Positions 45,033 to 55,980 of a stretch of 64,000 bases of DNA are shown piece by piece. The notes below the pieces were generated by a model. It ran no database searches, had not been told where the DNA came from, and saw only the letters and a list, made by a program, of their open reading frames with translations. Both the position numbers and the translations under genes were made by a program. Within the stretch, counting starts at the first letter, position 1, and every line of letters starts with the position of its first letter. Origin of the DNA: Acanthamoeba castellanii str. Neff (lineage: Eukaryota > Discosea > Longamoebia > Acanthamoebidae); assembly GCF_000313135.1 (NCBI RefSeq), contig NW_004457702.1:860001-924000 (forward strand), in the 5' to 3' direction.

Positions 45033-45240
45033 CTCGCAGCAGGCAATTCACACTGAGAGATCAAAAATGCTGGATGATTAAAAAACGTAGAGAAGAGAGC
45101 AACAATAGCCCAAAATTTTGTGCCACGTCGAGCGTTCGGGTTGGTCCACGTTCGCCTCCAGCTCCGGCACGCAGAAGAAGAAGATTCAGCCAGCAACTTG
45201 TGTAGAACGTTCGACGTGTGCTCTGGGAAGCTTCGCATGA
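45033..45240. other. HYOU1 5' flank
   Basis: Upstream of the HYOU1 ATG; nothing coding supported. The A/T-rich stretch near 45060-45120 may be promoter. Confidence 0.4.
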
Positions 45241-45393
45241 AGGGGAGGCCTCAACGTTGTTCTTGGGCACGGGCAGACCGCCGTTGGGCGACTCGCAGTC
45301 GTTCCGGTCCCAGAACGTGCTGCTGGAGCCGGCTCGCCCACGCCCACGTGATCTGCATCTGCTCTCCCATTACCATCATAGCCACCACAATTG
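45241..45393 (-). pseudogene. Cytochrome P450 exon fragment (pseudogene)
   Basis: Read on the minus strand, this segment aligns with the P450 gene at about 23230-23428. It keeps the intron end GGTAATGGGAGAGCAG, the exon start ATGCAGATCA, TACTGGGACCGG-like TTCTGGGACCGGAACGAC, then GCCCAACGGCGGTCTGCCC and GTGCCCAAGAACAACG, and a CTCCCCTTCAT-like end. About 30 bp equivalent to FRPERWIDG are deleted and a few bases inserted, destroying the frame. Because intron sequence is included it came from genomic DNA, not from spliced mRNA. Only this exon is present; no flanking P450 exons are visible. Confidence 0.85.
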
Positions 45394-45398
45394 TGGTG
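45383..45398. repeat. 16-bp perfect palindrome
   Basis: CACCACAATTGTGGTG is its own reverse complement and sits at the edge of the P450 pseudo-exon. Confidence 0.9.
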
Positions 45399-45544
45399 AT
45401 TCATCGTTGACCGCGGCTTGGAGTTCTCCTGCACGGGCGAGCACAGTTTCTCGGTGTGTGTGCGGTGGTGTGTTCACCAAGTGCTGTAGGAGTGGCTGCC
45501 CAGGGAACGAACATAGAAGGCGAGCTTTATGGTGTGGGTGCAGA

Positions 45545-46270
45545 TCACTCAAAGTCCCTCACCCAGTCGTCTTCCTGGCACCACTCGGTGTCGGAGGAGC
45601 TCTCGTCGTTGCCATCGACGTGGTCTTCGCCTCCTTCGTCGTAGTTGTACGGTTGGGCCAAGTAGAGGCGGGCATCTTCCTCTTCGCTTGGTGGCGCGGC
45701 GAGGCACGAAGAAGGAGCTTGATAGTAGAAGAGCGAGAAGGGGACCCCTTCCGTAGTTGCTAGCGCAGGCCGCCAGCAGTACTGAGTGGACCCTTCCTCC
45801 TTGTGTAGCGGCTTCCTCTCGACGTGTCGGCCTCCGTTTGCCTCTTCTATCGGCTTGTCGATGTTCGCTGGCAAGAGCGCTCGTTGCAGCTCTGCAGAGA
45901 TGTCCACCCTGGCCGACTGCTGCAGCACGTCGAGCTTGTCCCCGCGGATCCGACAGCTCTGGCCTTGGGTTGAGCATGAAGCCGCCTTCCTCGAGTCGGT
46001 CGTAGTGCGTGCGGCCGGGGAGAGTGGAACCTCTTCGCGTCTCCAGGTGGGAGAGGGGAAGGCGTGGCAGAAGTGGCCAAGCAGCCTGCTCATGATGCTG
46101 TGCACCTTTTGGTGTTGCGGCGAGCTCGCCGTGTAGGCGGCCGACTCGGCGGGGGTGGGCCAGCTAGCAGAACGGTGTGTCCGAGTAGAGGGCCTCCCAC
46201 CCTCGAGCACCACCTTCGCGTAGCTCGAGTCGTGCAACAGAGTGGTGGGCAGCGTGTTGACGTTGTTCAT
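45545..46270 (-). CDS. Hypothetical protein, acidic C-terminus
   Basis: Single open frame; ATG at 46268-46270 (MNNVNTLP) is preferred, though the frame stays open upstream to about 46468. Stop at 45545-45547. The N-terminal half contains SIMSRLLGHFCHAFPSP; the C-terminal half has a protein-like stretch GVPFSLFYYQAPSSC followed by acidic SEEEDARLYLAQPYNY and ends DDWVRDFE. No domain recognised and no signal peptide or membrane span. Composition and length (about 240 residues) favour a real gene, but it lacks introns, unlike its neighbours, and has no known relatives that I can name. Confidence 0.5.
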   Translation of the reverse strand: MNNVNTLPTTLLHDSSYAKVVLEGGRPSTRTHRSASWPTPAESAAYTASSPQHQKVHSIMSRLLGHFCHAFPSPTWRREEVPLSPAARTTTDSRKAASCSTQGQSCRIRGDKLDVLQQSARVDISAELQRALLPANIDKPIEEANGGRHVERKPLHKEEGSTQYCWRPALATTEGVPFSLFYYQAPSSCLAAPPSEEEDARLYLAQPYNYDEGGEDHVDGNDESSSDTEWCQEDDWVRDFE

Positions 46271-46621
46271 CTCTCTCGGGCAGAGCTTCTTCTTTACGTA
46301 GCGGGGTAGGTAGTGGCGTGCGCTGACGGGCGGGGCTATACATGAAAAGAAGAGGAGGGTCTTGCTTGCGGCTTTATCGTCTTCGGTTGTAGTCGCTACT
46401 TGCACGTAGAGATAAGGCGACGCTCTACCGAGGCAAAAAGGCGGGAAAGTGCACATTCCTGACGACAAAAAGGATCGGAATGCTCAACATTCTTTGGATA
46501 TTTTACACTTGGAAAAAGGGAAGGAAATGAGATGTGGTAGCGGGCAGCCAGACAGATAGCACACAGATCGTTGATTGATTGTGGTCCATCATCACCTGGT
46601 GTGACTCCCGAAGGCGTGAAC
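46271..46621. other. Intergenic divergent region
   Basis: 351 bp between the hypothetical gene (-) and the oxidoreductase (+). Possible 5' extensions of both reading frames enter it (to 46468 on minus, from 46571 on plus); otherwise nothing seen. Confidence 0.4.
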
Positions 46622-48619
46622 ATGGAAGACCCACAAACAACGACGGCAAGCGTTGCGGAGACGGAATCGACGCCAAATCTCGAATCGGCGCCTGAAGAAC
46701 CGCAACAGCCGGAGGCCGAGCAGGTTCAGGCCGAAGAAGAGAAAACTGAGAAGGTGGCCAGCGATGAGGCAGAGGCTGCAGTCGCGAGCGAACAACCGCA
46801 ACCGCAGGTCATGCGCGCTGCGATCTATCGCCGCTACGGCTCGCCAGATGAGCTGGAAGTGACGTCCCAGCACCCGAAGCCGAAATGCGTCAAGAAGAGG
46901 GACGTACTGGTGCGCGTACACGCTACCTCCATCAACCCTGTAGACTGGAAGTTGATGGCCGGCAACTTGAGCATCGTGCAATTTGGCAAGATCTTTCCCT
47001 TCACTCCTTGTTTCGACGTGTCTGGCGTCGTGGAGGACGTAGGTACAGATCTTCATCTTCTCCTCCACTTTCTCTTCTCGTGCCTGGCTCTTTCTTACGA
47101 ATCTCGATCTCTCTTCTCTGTCTCCTTCTGCTTGTCGTATTCGTGGCCGCCAAGGTGCCAACTGCAAGCGTATCAAGAAGGGCGATGAGGTGTGGGCCAT
47201 GAGCTCCATCTCCTGCGGTGGCGCCGCCGACTATGTTGTCCTGCAAGAGAAGAACGTCGCACTCAAGGTGCACACTCACGCGCTTCTTCTTCTTCTTCTT
47301 CACTTGCGCTCGTGCGAGAGTGTGCATCAGTACTGACGCGTCGTGTCTGTCCTGTCTGCAGCCAAGCAGCCTGTCGCACACAGAGGCCGCCAGCATCCCG
47401 CTCGTGGGGCAGACGAACTACCAGGCGCTGGTCGAGACGGCCAAGATCAAGGAGGGCCAGAAGGTTTTGATCCTCGGCGGCAGCGGTGGCACCGGTTTGC
47501 TCTTCTTCTTCATCATCATCACCACCGTCATCATCACCACTCATTGCACGTGATTGTTGGCGTGTCTGCAGGGTCCAACGCCATTCAATTGGCGAAGCAC
47601 TACAAATGCGATGTGACGGTCACGTGCAGCGAGAGGAACCTCGAGTTTGTGCGGGCCATGGGCGCGGACCACACGATCGACTACGCCAAAGAGAACTGGT
47701 GGGAGGTAGGCCTCCTCTCTCGCCTGGGTGGTGTGTGGTGTTGGAGAAATAGATGGTAAATGACAAGTCCCTCTGCCACGCCAGGTGCTCAAGGGAGGTA
47801 ATTTTGACATCGTCTACGACACCGTGGGCGGCGCTGGGGTCTGGGACCGCTCGGCGCACGTCCTCAAGAAGGACGGCGTCTTCGTTACGATCGCCGCCGA
47901 GAGCGAGGAAACCGTACCGTCCCAACGCGCGCGCGCACGCACGCACGCACGCACGCACACACACGCGATACAACGCTCTGACTCACCTCACGGCCACATG
48001 AATGAACCAGTTGACTGTGGGTCGAGCCATCGCCGCGGGCGCGTCGATCGTGAACCGCAAGTTCTGGAGCGTGTTCGGGTTCCCCAAGTACCACCTCCTC
48101 ACCACGTCGCCCAACTGGACCGACCTGTTCGACCTCCGGAAGCTCATCGACGAGGACCACGCCATCCGGCCCGTCGTGGAGCGCGTCTATCCGCTCGAGG
48201 AGGCGCCCGCCGCCTTCGCCGAACACATCAAGCGGAAAACCCGCGGCAAGATCGTCATCCAGGTGGTCCCGGACGATCAGGTCCAGGTCCCCTCGAGCTG
48301 CTTCTCCGGTCTGGCGTCCACCTCATCGTCTTCCTCCTCGTCGTCGTCTTCTTCGTCTTCGGCTCCCGACACCGTTGTTGGTCAAGAAGAGACTGCGGCG
48401 AGCGAGCCGCCGGTGGCTGTGGAAGAGACCGAAAAGGAGAAGGAGGAGAAGGAGGAGAAGGAGGAGAAGGAGGAGAGTGAGGAGCCGACCGTGGCGGTCG
48501 AGCAGACGGGACCTTCGGCCGAAGAGAGCACCGCTGTCACGAGCGAGCCGGCTGCTGCAGCCGACGATGAGACCGTCGCGGAGGAAGAAGAGGAAGCGGT
48601 GGAGGAGATTGACCTCTAA
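46622..48619 (+). CDS. Quinone-oxidoreductase-like MDR protein (RTN4IP1-like) with acidic tails
   Basis: NADPH-dependent medium-chain reductase. ATG at 46622 chosen; an in-frame start at 46571 is possible. Stop TAA at 48617-48619, about six exons. An N-terminal tail of about 60 residues is Glu/Gln-rich, then MRAAIYRRYGSPDELEV starts the catalytic fold. VRVHATSINPVDWKLMAG (about 46915) is the family's SINP-DW motif; PFTPCFDVSGVVEDVG and IPLVGQTNYQALVETAKI follow. The nucleotide site is VLILGGSGGTG split by an intron (about 47470-47570), then VTCSERNLEFVRAMGADHTIDY. No zinc ligands. Resembles RTN4IP1 and zeta-crystallin-like reductases. After KIVIQVVPDD comes a 100-residue Ser- and Glu/Lys-rich acidic tail (EKEEKEEKEEKEESEE), unusual for the family. 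Confidence 0.88.
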
Positions 48620-48825
48620 GCCGGCTCAACAAGAAGCAGGGGAGAAGAAGAAGAAGAGGCAGAAGAGGAAGAAAGAAGGGATGAAGTGGAAAAGGGAACA
48701 AGAGCGGGACGAAGACGAACGAGGAGCACAGAGATGACCAAAATCCGCACCAAACAAAAAACTAATAAATAAATAAAAAACAAGGGAGGAATGCGTGGAA
48801 TGTGGTTACGGGGGTGGGCCACAAA

Positions 48826-49967
48826 ATGAAAGGGAAAGCGCACGAAGAAGCACGCAAAGCGCTCCAGAGCCGGCAGGACGACTCTTCGACGGATCCAGCC
48901 GAGTGGGCGAGGATAGCCGAGCGCTGCGCTAGGGAGTGCGAAGAGGGGTTTCACGCCGACCATCAAAAGTCGCGCAATCTTACGCGATTTTGCCGCGCGC
49001 TCTTTCATCATTCGGCTCCATGGAAGCGGAACATGAACGCAGAGGTATGGTCCTCACTCTAAATCCTCCATCTCGCCCATGATTGTTAATCTTTGAAACA
49101 TTACTTTTTTGTTTATTATCATAAATGAGGAAAAGATTAAAATATAAATATATTCTGCGTCCGCCTCTCTCGCAGAGCTGGTGGAGGAGCTCAAGTCGGC
49201 GGTGCAGGGCATCGTCGACGTGGCCGTGCACAGCCACAACGCCGCCGGCGAGGAGGCCGAGGCCGTGGGTGAGTCCAAGAGCCTGACCGAGCAGAATTCG
49301 AACGTGCGCCGACTGCTCAAGAGCATCGAGGACGTGCTCCACCACCAGGTCAAGCCGCCGCGCTTCGGGCAAGTGCCCAAGGTGTGGAAGTATTTGGAGA
49401 ACCTCGACCAGTGCCTCCCCGGCACGACCGGCACCCTACAATCTGGTAATCACCGCACACACACGCGTGTATCATGTGTGTCGTGCTATGTGCTCACCGT
49501 GTGTGTCGTGTGTGTTGATACAGTGCGACAGTATGGAGACAGCGACTACGCGCGGGTACGATTATTCATCCGGCTGGCGCTCAACGAGCGCGCCCTCTCC
49601 GAGTACCTCTCGGCCCTCGCCTGGAATCAGTCGCTCACCACGTACGCGAACTCACCTTCCACTTTTCCTAACGGCCTTTTTATTTAACGTAAATGTGCGG
49701 CGATGCTGCGTGTGCGGTGGTGGGTGAGCGCCGGTTTCTGACGCGTGTGCTGCTATAGAAACTACTACAAGGAGGAGGCGATCCTACGACACGACGAGCC
49801 GCTGGACACTGTGTTCCTGCTCCTGGAGAACCTCAACAAATTCAATTTTGCCCTGGTGCTCAAGGACAAGGAGCTCGAACGACCGCGGTACTGGGACCTC
49901 GCGCCCGTGCACAGGTACACTCACTCCTCAGCCCCTTTGAGCTGCGTGCGTCTAACTATGTGCGTGT

Positions 49968-50022
<55 letters not shown>

Positions 50023-53000
50023 CGTTGCGGCGCTGCAGCCCACCACCGCAGACAGAGCCAAAGCGCGAGCCGTCGGACGGCGATAGAGAGAACAGCGCCG
50101 GCAGCGGTGCTGGGCTGAAGGCACTCACGTCTATCGTGTCGGCCGTGTCGGCTGTGGTGGAGGTGGCCGGCGTGGGCGGCACAGTCGACTACCCGGCGGC
50201 CGTGGCGCCCAAGCGATCGAAGGCACGAAAGGGACGGACCAACCGACGACGCAGCATCACCCTGCCCAGTCCGCCATCCGAGCCGCAGTCGGAAGGCGGC
50301 AATGACAGTGCCTCTTCGACGACGCCCAACGGCACGACGACCGTCGCGGACGAAGGGAAGAACGAAAGCGACAAAGAAAAGAGCGAAAGCGATTCTGGAA
50401 GGAACGAAGGGGTAGAGGGGTATGATGGTGAGAGCAGCGGTGAGGAGGAGCACGGTGATGCGAGTGACGAAGACAAGAATGAAGACGGCGGCAGTGAAGA
50501 GCAGGAAAGCGTGAACGCCGGCGGGCAAAAGACGAACGAAGACGAATGGAGGCAAGGTGGGGTGGCGGGCGAGTCTAGCGACGGAGAGCTGCACGGCGAA
50601 TCCGACCAGGAGGAGGACAACGCCGACACCGAGCTGCAGGAGCGTTTGAAGAAGACGCAGGAGAGGCTGCGTCAGCTCCAACAGGAGCTCAGCAAGTACG
50701 ATTTGTGCCTTCTCCTGGTAATCATCAACTCATCAATTCTTAGAGCCCTGTGCTGACCACACACACACACACACACACACGGCCACAGAGCGCAAGCGAG
50801 CGCCTTTGGTGCGATGACTGGCCACGGCGATGAGACGAGTCCGCCCAAGGCCGAACAGCCCATCGCGACCACAAAGGCTGTCAGCACAGTGCCACTCCCG
50901 GCCCAGGAAGCACAGGAGGAGGTGACGGTGGATGCAGGGGACGAGGCCAAGGCCACCACCACAACCGGGGTGGCCGCGCCGGCGTCGAACAACGGCACCG
51001 GCGGTGGCGAGACTGCGACGGCGATCATCGAGCGCAAGGCGTCGTCGGGACTGATGGTCAAGGGCCGCGCCAAGAAGCCCAAGCGGATCGTGTCGATCAT
51101 GGACGCCGGGATCGATGAAAAGGCCTACCACGAGGACAAGCTCAAGCGCATACTCGACCAGAAAGAGAACGACGAGGAGGAAAAAGCGAAAGAGAGGGGC
51201 AAAAAGAACGAAAAAAGCGACGCCGCCACCACCGCGGCGGCAGCGCTGGCGGTGGTCGAGGAGGGGCTGAAGGGATTGGCGCCAGGTTCACGGGCGAGCG
51301 TCGACGAGAGGGAGGAGCTCATGTTCAACATGATCAAGAGCGTCGAGGACTTCACGCACCAGATGCTCGGCGATGAGGCCAACCGGCCATCGCCGTCACC
51401 ATCGCCTTCACCATCGCCCTCGCCCTCGCCGGCACCTTCGCCGCAGCTGCCCCGCGAGTCCACCCCGCCACCGCAGAACTCGTCGTCTTCGCTGTCGTTC
51501 GAGAAGGCCAACGGCTGGGGAGGAGGCGCGCAGCCGCCACCACCGATGACAACGGCCGCCGCGCCGGCTGCTGCGGTCGTCAAGCCAACGCCGCCGGCGC
51601 GGTTCGACAAGGCCGCGCTGTCGAATCTGATGTCGCTGGGCTCGGTGGCGGCGTCGGACGCGATCGAGCACCACCACGAGTTCTACCCGGCGGCGGCGAT
51701 GCTGGCAACTGGCGGCTCAGGCTACTTCTCCCCGTCCTACGTCGCCAACTCGCCGCTGGCCGACCGGGCTGCCATGGCTCGCCCGAAGCCGCCGGCCTCG
51801 GGCCTGGGGTCATCGAGCAGCGGGCTGGGCGGCGCGCAGGGGTCGCGCTGGCGTTCGAATGCTTCGAGCGGGCGGCGGGAGCCGGTGGCGAAGGCGCCAA
51901 CGAGCCAGGGCGACACGAGCGACAGCGAGGACGAGGCGGGCAGACGCGACCTGACCGAGGCCGACTTCCGTGCGCGGCAGGTGCCAAACATTCCTGCCTT
52001 ACTCGCCACTACATTGTCCCTTCTTTCGTTGCTCACACACGACACCGCACACACCGCACACGCGGCACGACACGCGACACACAACGCACCTGTGCAGGAG
52101 CGCGATCCGAGCGGGTTCCTGTTGACCGTACCCGCCAAGCTTCCAGCGAGTAAGGCCAACGGCGAATGTCCTTCGTGCGGCGTGTCCTTAGCTGGTGGTA
52201 TGACCAACCACACCCATGTCGTGGTGATCGTGTGATCGTGTGTCGTGTGTGGTGTGCGTGTTGTATGTGTGCGCCTTGCCCCGGCACTGAACGTTGTTCA
52301 TGTGGGAAAAAAAGGGGGTCTGCTGGGCGGCATACGGTATTGCAACTACACGGGGCTGTACTACTGTCCGCGCTGTCACCAAAACGAGAAGGCACTCGTT
52401 CCCGCACACATCGTCCGTAAATGGGACATGAAAGAACACAAGGTACACCACCACGCGACGCACGACACGACACAACGCGCGACACACGCAACACGACACG
52501 ACACGACACGACACAACACATGGTCCGCACAACACATGCAACACACAACACACGCAAAGCATAACACGTGGCGCGATCGGTCTCTAGGTGAGCAGTTGGG
52601 CGAAGGAATACATCGAGTCCAATCTGAACCGACCAACGCTCAACATCGCCTCCATCAACCCTCAACTCTACCTGGAAGTGCCCACCCTCGCTCAAACATT
52701 GGTAATGTCGCACGCAACAGACGAGCCTCTATGTCGTTGGTCGCGTCGTGCGTCGCATGTTTGCGGTGTTGGCTCAACAAGCAGCTTTTGTCTCTGCAGG
52801 AGCTGCGAAAGCCCTTGACGGTGATCGGCGAGTTCGTGCAGACATGCAAGGACCGCTCGCGGCTCACGCAGTCGCTGGCCCAGGCGCAGCGCGAGTACCT
52901 CATCGAGAACACGCACCGCTACTCCCTGCGCGACCTCGTCGACGTCTCCAAGAATCGCTTCATTCCTTTTCTCCAGAAGGTCATCGAGGTGCGCACCCCA

Positions 53001-53653
53001 ACCACTTGAGTCCGTGTGCGGCGGTGCGTGTGCGGTGCGATGCGTGCGTGTGTGCGCGCGCAATGCTGAATGTGTGCTGTCGACACATCGCAGGAATATG
53101 TCGCGCACATTACGAGCGTGTGTGCGGTGTGCAAGGGCAAAGCACACTTCTGCGAGCTGTGCGCGGACGAGGACAACCTCGTGTTCCCGTTCCAGCTCCA
53201 CCGCATCGCCCGATGCGAGGAGTGCAAGTCCTATTTTCACAAAGTACGCTCCACTACACCACCACCGCCGCACACGCACACGCACCACCGCACACGCACC
53301 AACGTTGGAAATGGCAGGCGTGTTGGGAGGAGCAGGTGATGGGGAGTGGCCGGCCGTGTCCCAAGTGCGAGCGGGTGCGAGCGATGAAGGAGCGGCTGCA
53401 GCGCGAGGCCCAGCGCGAGCAGGAGCTCAACCTGAAGGACTCGTACGGCCTCAGCTCCCTGCCGCCCTACCCGGTCTACAAGGGCAGCGCCGGCAGCGGT
53501 GGCGGTGGCGGTGCCGGGCGGCAGCAGCTGGCGGCCTCGGGCGGTGGGCGGGCGCAGCTCACCGCGTCGGGGCGGCAGATCACCTACGTCCCGTCGCAGC
53601 AGCCGCGACGAGGGACCGGTCCATCGTCGTCGACGGCCAGATCTGGGCACTAG
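48826..53653 (+). CDS. RUN domain + Rubicon-homology zinc domain protein (PLEKHM/Rubicon-like)
   Basis: Likely endosome/autophagy regulator. ATG at 48826, stop TAG at 53651-53653, a dozen or more exons. N-terminal RUN domain (about 49170-49915): ELVEELKSAVQGIVDVAV, then FGQVPKVWKYLENLDQCLP, YARVRLFIRLALNERALSEYL and FNFALVLKDKELERPRYWD. A roughly 600-residue disordered stretch with Glu/Ser and Pro/Ser repeats follows (50030-51990), containing a coiled-coil-like LQERLKKTQERLRQLQQEL. The C-terminal RH domain (about 52150-53370) has the zinc cysteines CPSCGVSL, RYCNYTGLYYCPRCH, VPAHIVRKWD, CAVCKGKAHFCELC, RCEECKSYFHKAC and CPKCERV. The RUN + RH pairing occurs in Rubicon and PLEKHM1, which bind Rab7. 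A Gly-rich tail ends the protein. Confidence 0.9.
49970..50022. repeat. (GT)n microsatellite, RUN-RH gene intron
   Basis: About 25 GT units ending shortly before the intron acceptor GCTGCAG at about 50038. Confidence 0.93.
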
Positions 53654-54048
53654 TCGTACAGTGAATGAATTGTTGTACACAACACGCACGACACGACACG
53701 ACACGACACGACACACGACACGATCTGATGGTGTTGCAGGACATGGCCCAAAATGGTCAAGGTCCTGCGTGGCCTAAGGCAGCAACTTCAACAACGAGGA
53801 TGAAAGGTGGGTGATCGTTCCCGCACACTCGCCCTATCATGTCGTGTGGCCCCGGGAGGGAACAGGGGGGAATCAACTGTGGAGCCTGCTGGCCTGAAGC
53901 GCTTCACCCCACCTTCCACTTCTTGGTGTGCACTCTCCTTCTTCTTCTTCACCCTTTCCGTTGAGGGGGTGTAGTGGAGACATCTCACCACAGCACACAA
54001 CAGAGAAGAGTTACAGCAGAGAGTACAAGGGGACTGGCAGTGAAGTAG
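53654..54048. other. Intergenic between RUN-RH and BAH-Plus3 genes
   Basis: 395 bp with a short CACGA repeat at 53685-53722; no supportable gene. Confidence 0.5.
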
Positions 54049-55936
54049 ATGGAGCTCGAGGTGGCGCAGAAGGGAAGCGATGTTGGGAGCAACGTTGGAC
54101 AGCATGCGAAGCGAGTAAAGAGGAAGAAGCGAAAGATGGTGCCGCTACGAGAAGACCAAATCAAGCAAATCACGAAGATCGATGAAGCAACGGGGAAGGA
54201 AAAGGTGATTGAGGAAATTTCTCTTCTCGATTCCGACGATGAAGGCGAGCAGGACGCGCGTGAAGCAGAAGCCAAGGAAGCGAAGGTGAAGAACACGATC
54301 GAGCTGCACGACCTCTACCAAAAGGACGCCGGGCGCAAGTACTACAAACGATTCACCCTCGATGGCTGCGTTTACGGTCTCGGGGACGCCGTCGTGCTCC
54401 ACAGTGGAGAAGAGCGTGGCAACTTCGTGGGCATAATCGAAGACATCTTCCGCCTGAAGACAATCCTTCCCATCAAGAAGGAGGGCGCCAAGCATCAACC
54501 CACGAAGCCGCGCAAGAAGAAGTTCAAGATCAAGGTGCGCTGGTTCTACCAGAAGTTCGACATCGACGATCGGCGGCGAGACTGCAAGATCCCCATCCCG
54601 TGCGTCTATCTCTTCTGTTACTCTTCCTCTTTGCTGGCTGACGTCAGCACGCCCCACATAGACGCAAAGGGTTCCCAGGTGTGGCCACGGTGAATGAAGA
54701 GGTCTACTGGTCTTTCGATCAGGACATCAACGACATGACCTCGGTGCTGTGTCCAGCGCACATCATCTACTGCCCCGCCGCAACCGACCCGCAACAGGTA
54801 GGCGTGCGCTTGGCCTTCTCTTCAATCTGATGACGTGTGTAACACGATACAGAACGTTGTAACATGTATGTGAACGGGTCATCGTGCAGATGGCGGCCCT
54901 CTGCCAGAATGAGCCAAACACGTTCTTCTGCCGCTACATCTACTACAACACTAAATTCCACCACATCAACAACTTCGAGGAAGACTGGAAGATGGAGGAT
55001 GAGCAGCGCTATGAGGTGCCTCCTTTCTCAATTTTGTCCTGTGCACGTCGTGTTGTGTGTCGCGTCCGTGTCAATTTGCACTCTAAAGCGTTTCCTGCAG
55101 GTGCAAGCGCTCTATCTGCGGCTGCTGCAGGAGGGCGTGGAGTTCCCGTCCCACGCCGAATCCGAGGACTCTGACTCTGACTTTGACGCCGACTCCTGCA
55201 CGCCCTCGCTCGGGAACGGAGCGGCGTACGTCCTCAGCGACACTCCGCTCGACGACGAAGAAGAAGCAGAGGCAAACGAAGAGGTGGCAGTGATGGAACA
55301 GGAAGAGCAGGAGGAAGAAGGAATGACGGACGGTGACGACGACGACTTCATCGCGACGAACAAGAGAAAGCGAGCGGGCGAGAAGGGAAAGGAAAAGATC
55401 ACCGACAACGGCAAGCGCAGGAAATCTGCTGATGCGAGAATGCCGGCCGGTGACGGCGTGCGTCTCGAGAATATTGTCCCCGAACGCGCGACCAGCGTTC
55501 GTTCCAAATCGCCGCCTACTTCGTCATCGTCATCGTCATCTTCTTCATCCTCGTCATTCACGTCGTCGCTGGAGGTCAAGCAAAAGCTGGTGAAAGCGGC
55601 CAAGGCTGATGAGAAGCGGCGAAAATGGCTCGAGAAACAAGCTCTCGAAGAAACCAAAGAGCGCAGGGAAGTCAACAAGGTATGCGCCGTACGTGTGCGC
55701 ACACCTTGAATTCGTATGCTGGACGCGCCGCATGTTAATTATGGCCCTTGATTGTGTGGTGTAACACCTCTACAGAGGAGGCAGCAGCAGTTGGACGACG
55801 AGATGAAGAAGCTCAGCCTACGGCCCCGCAAGAATAGCATCGGCAAGAGCGTCCTCATCGATGCCCCCGATTTCCTTCCCCTCGACACAGGTACTTTGGG
55901 TCCCTCGACCGATCCACACCATGGGCGCGTGCTCAC

Positions 55937-55980
<44 letters not shown>

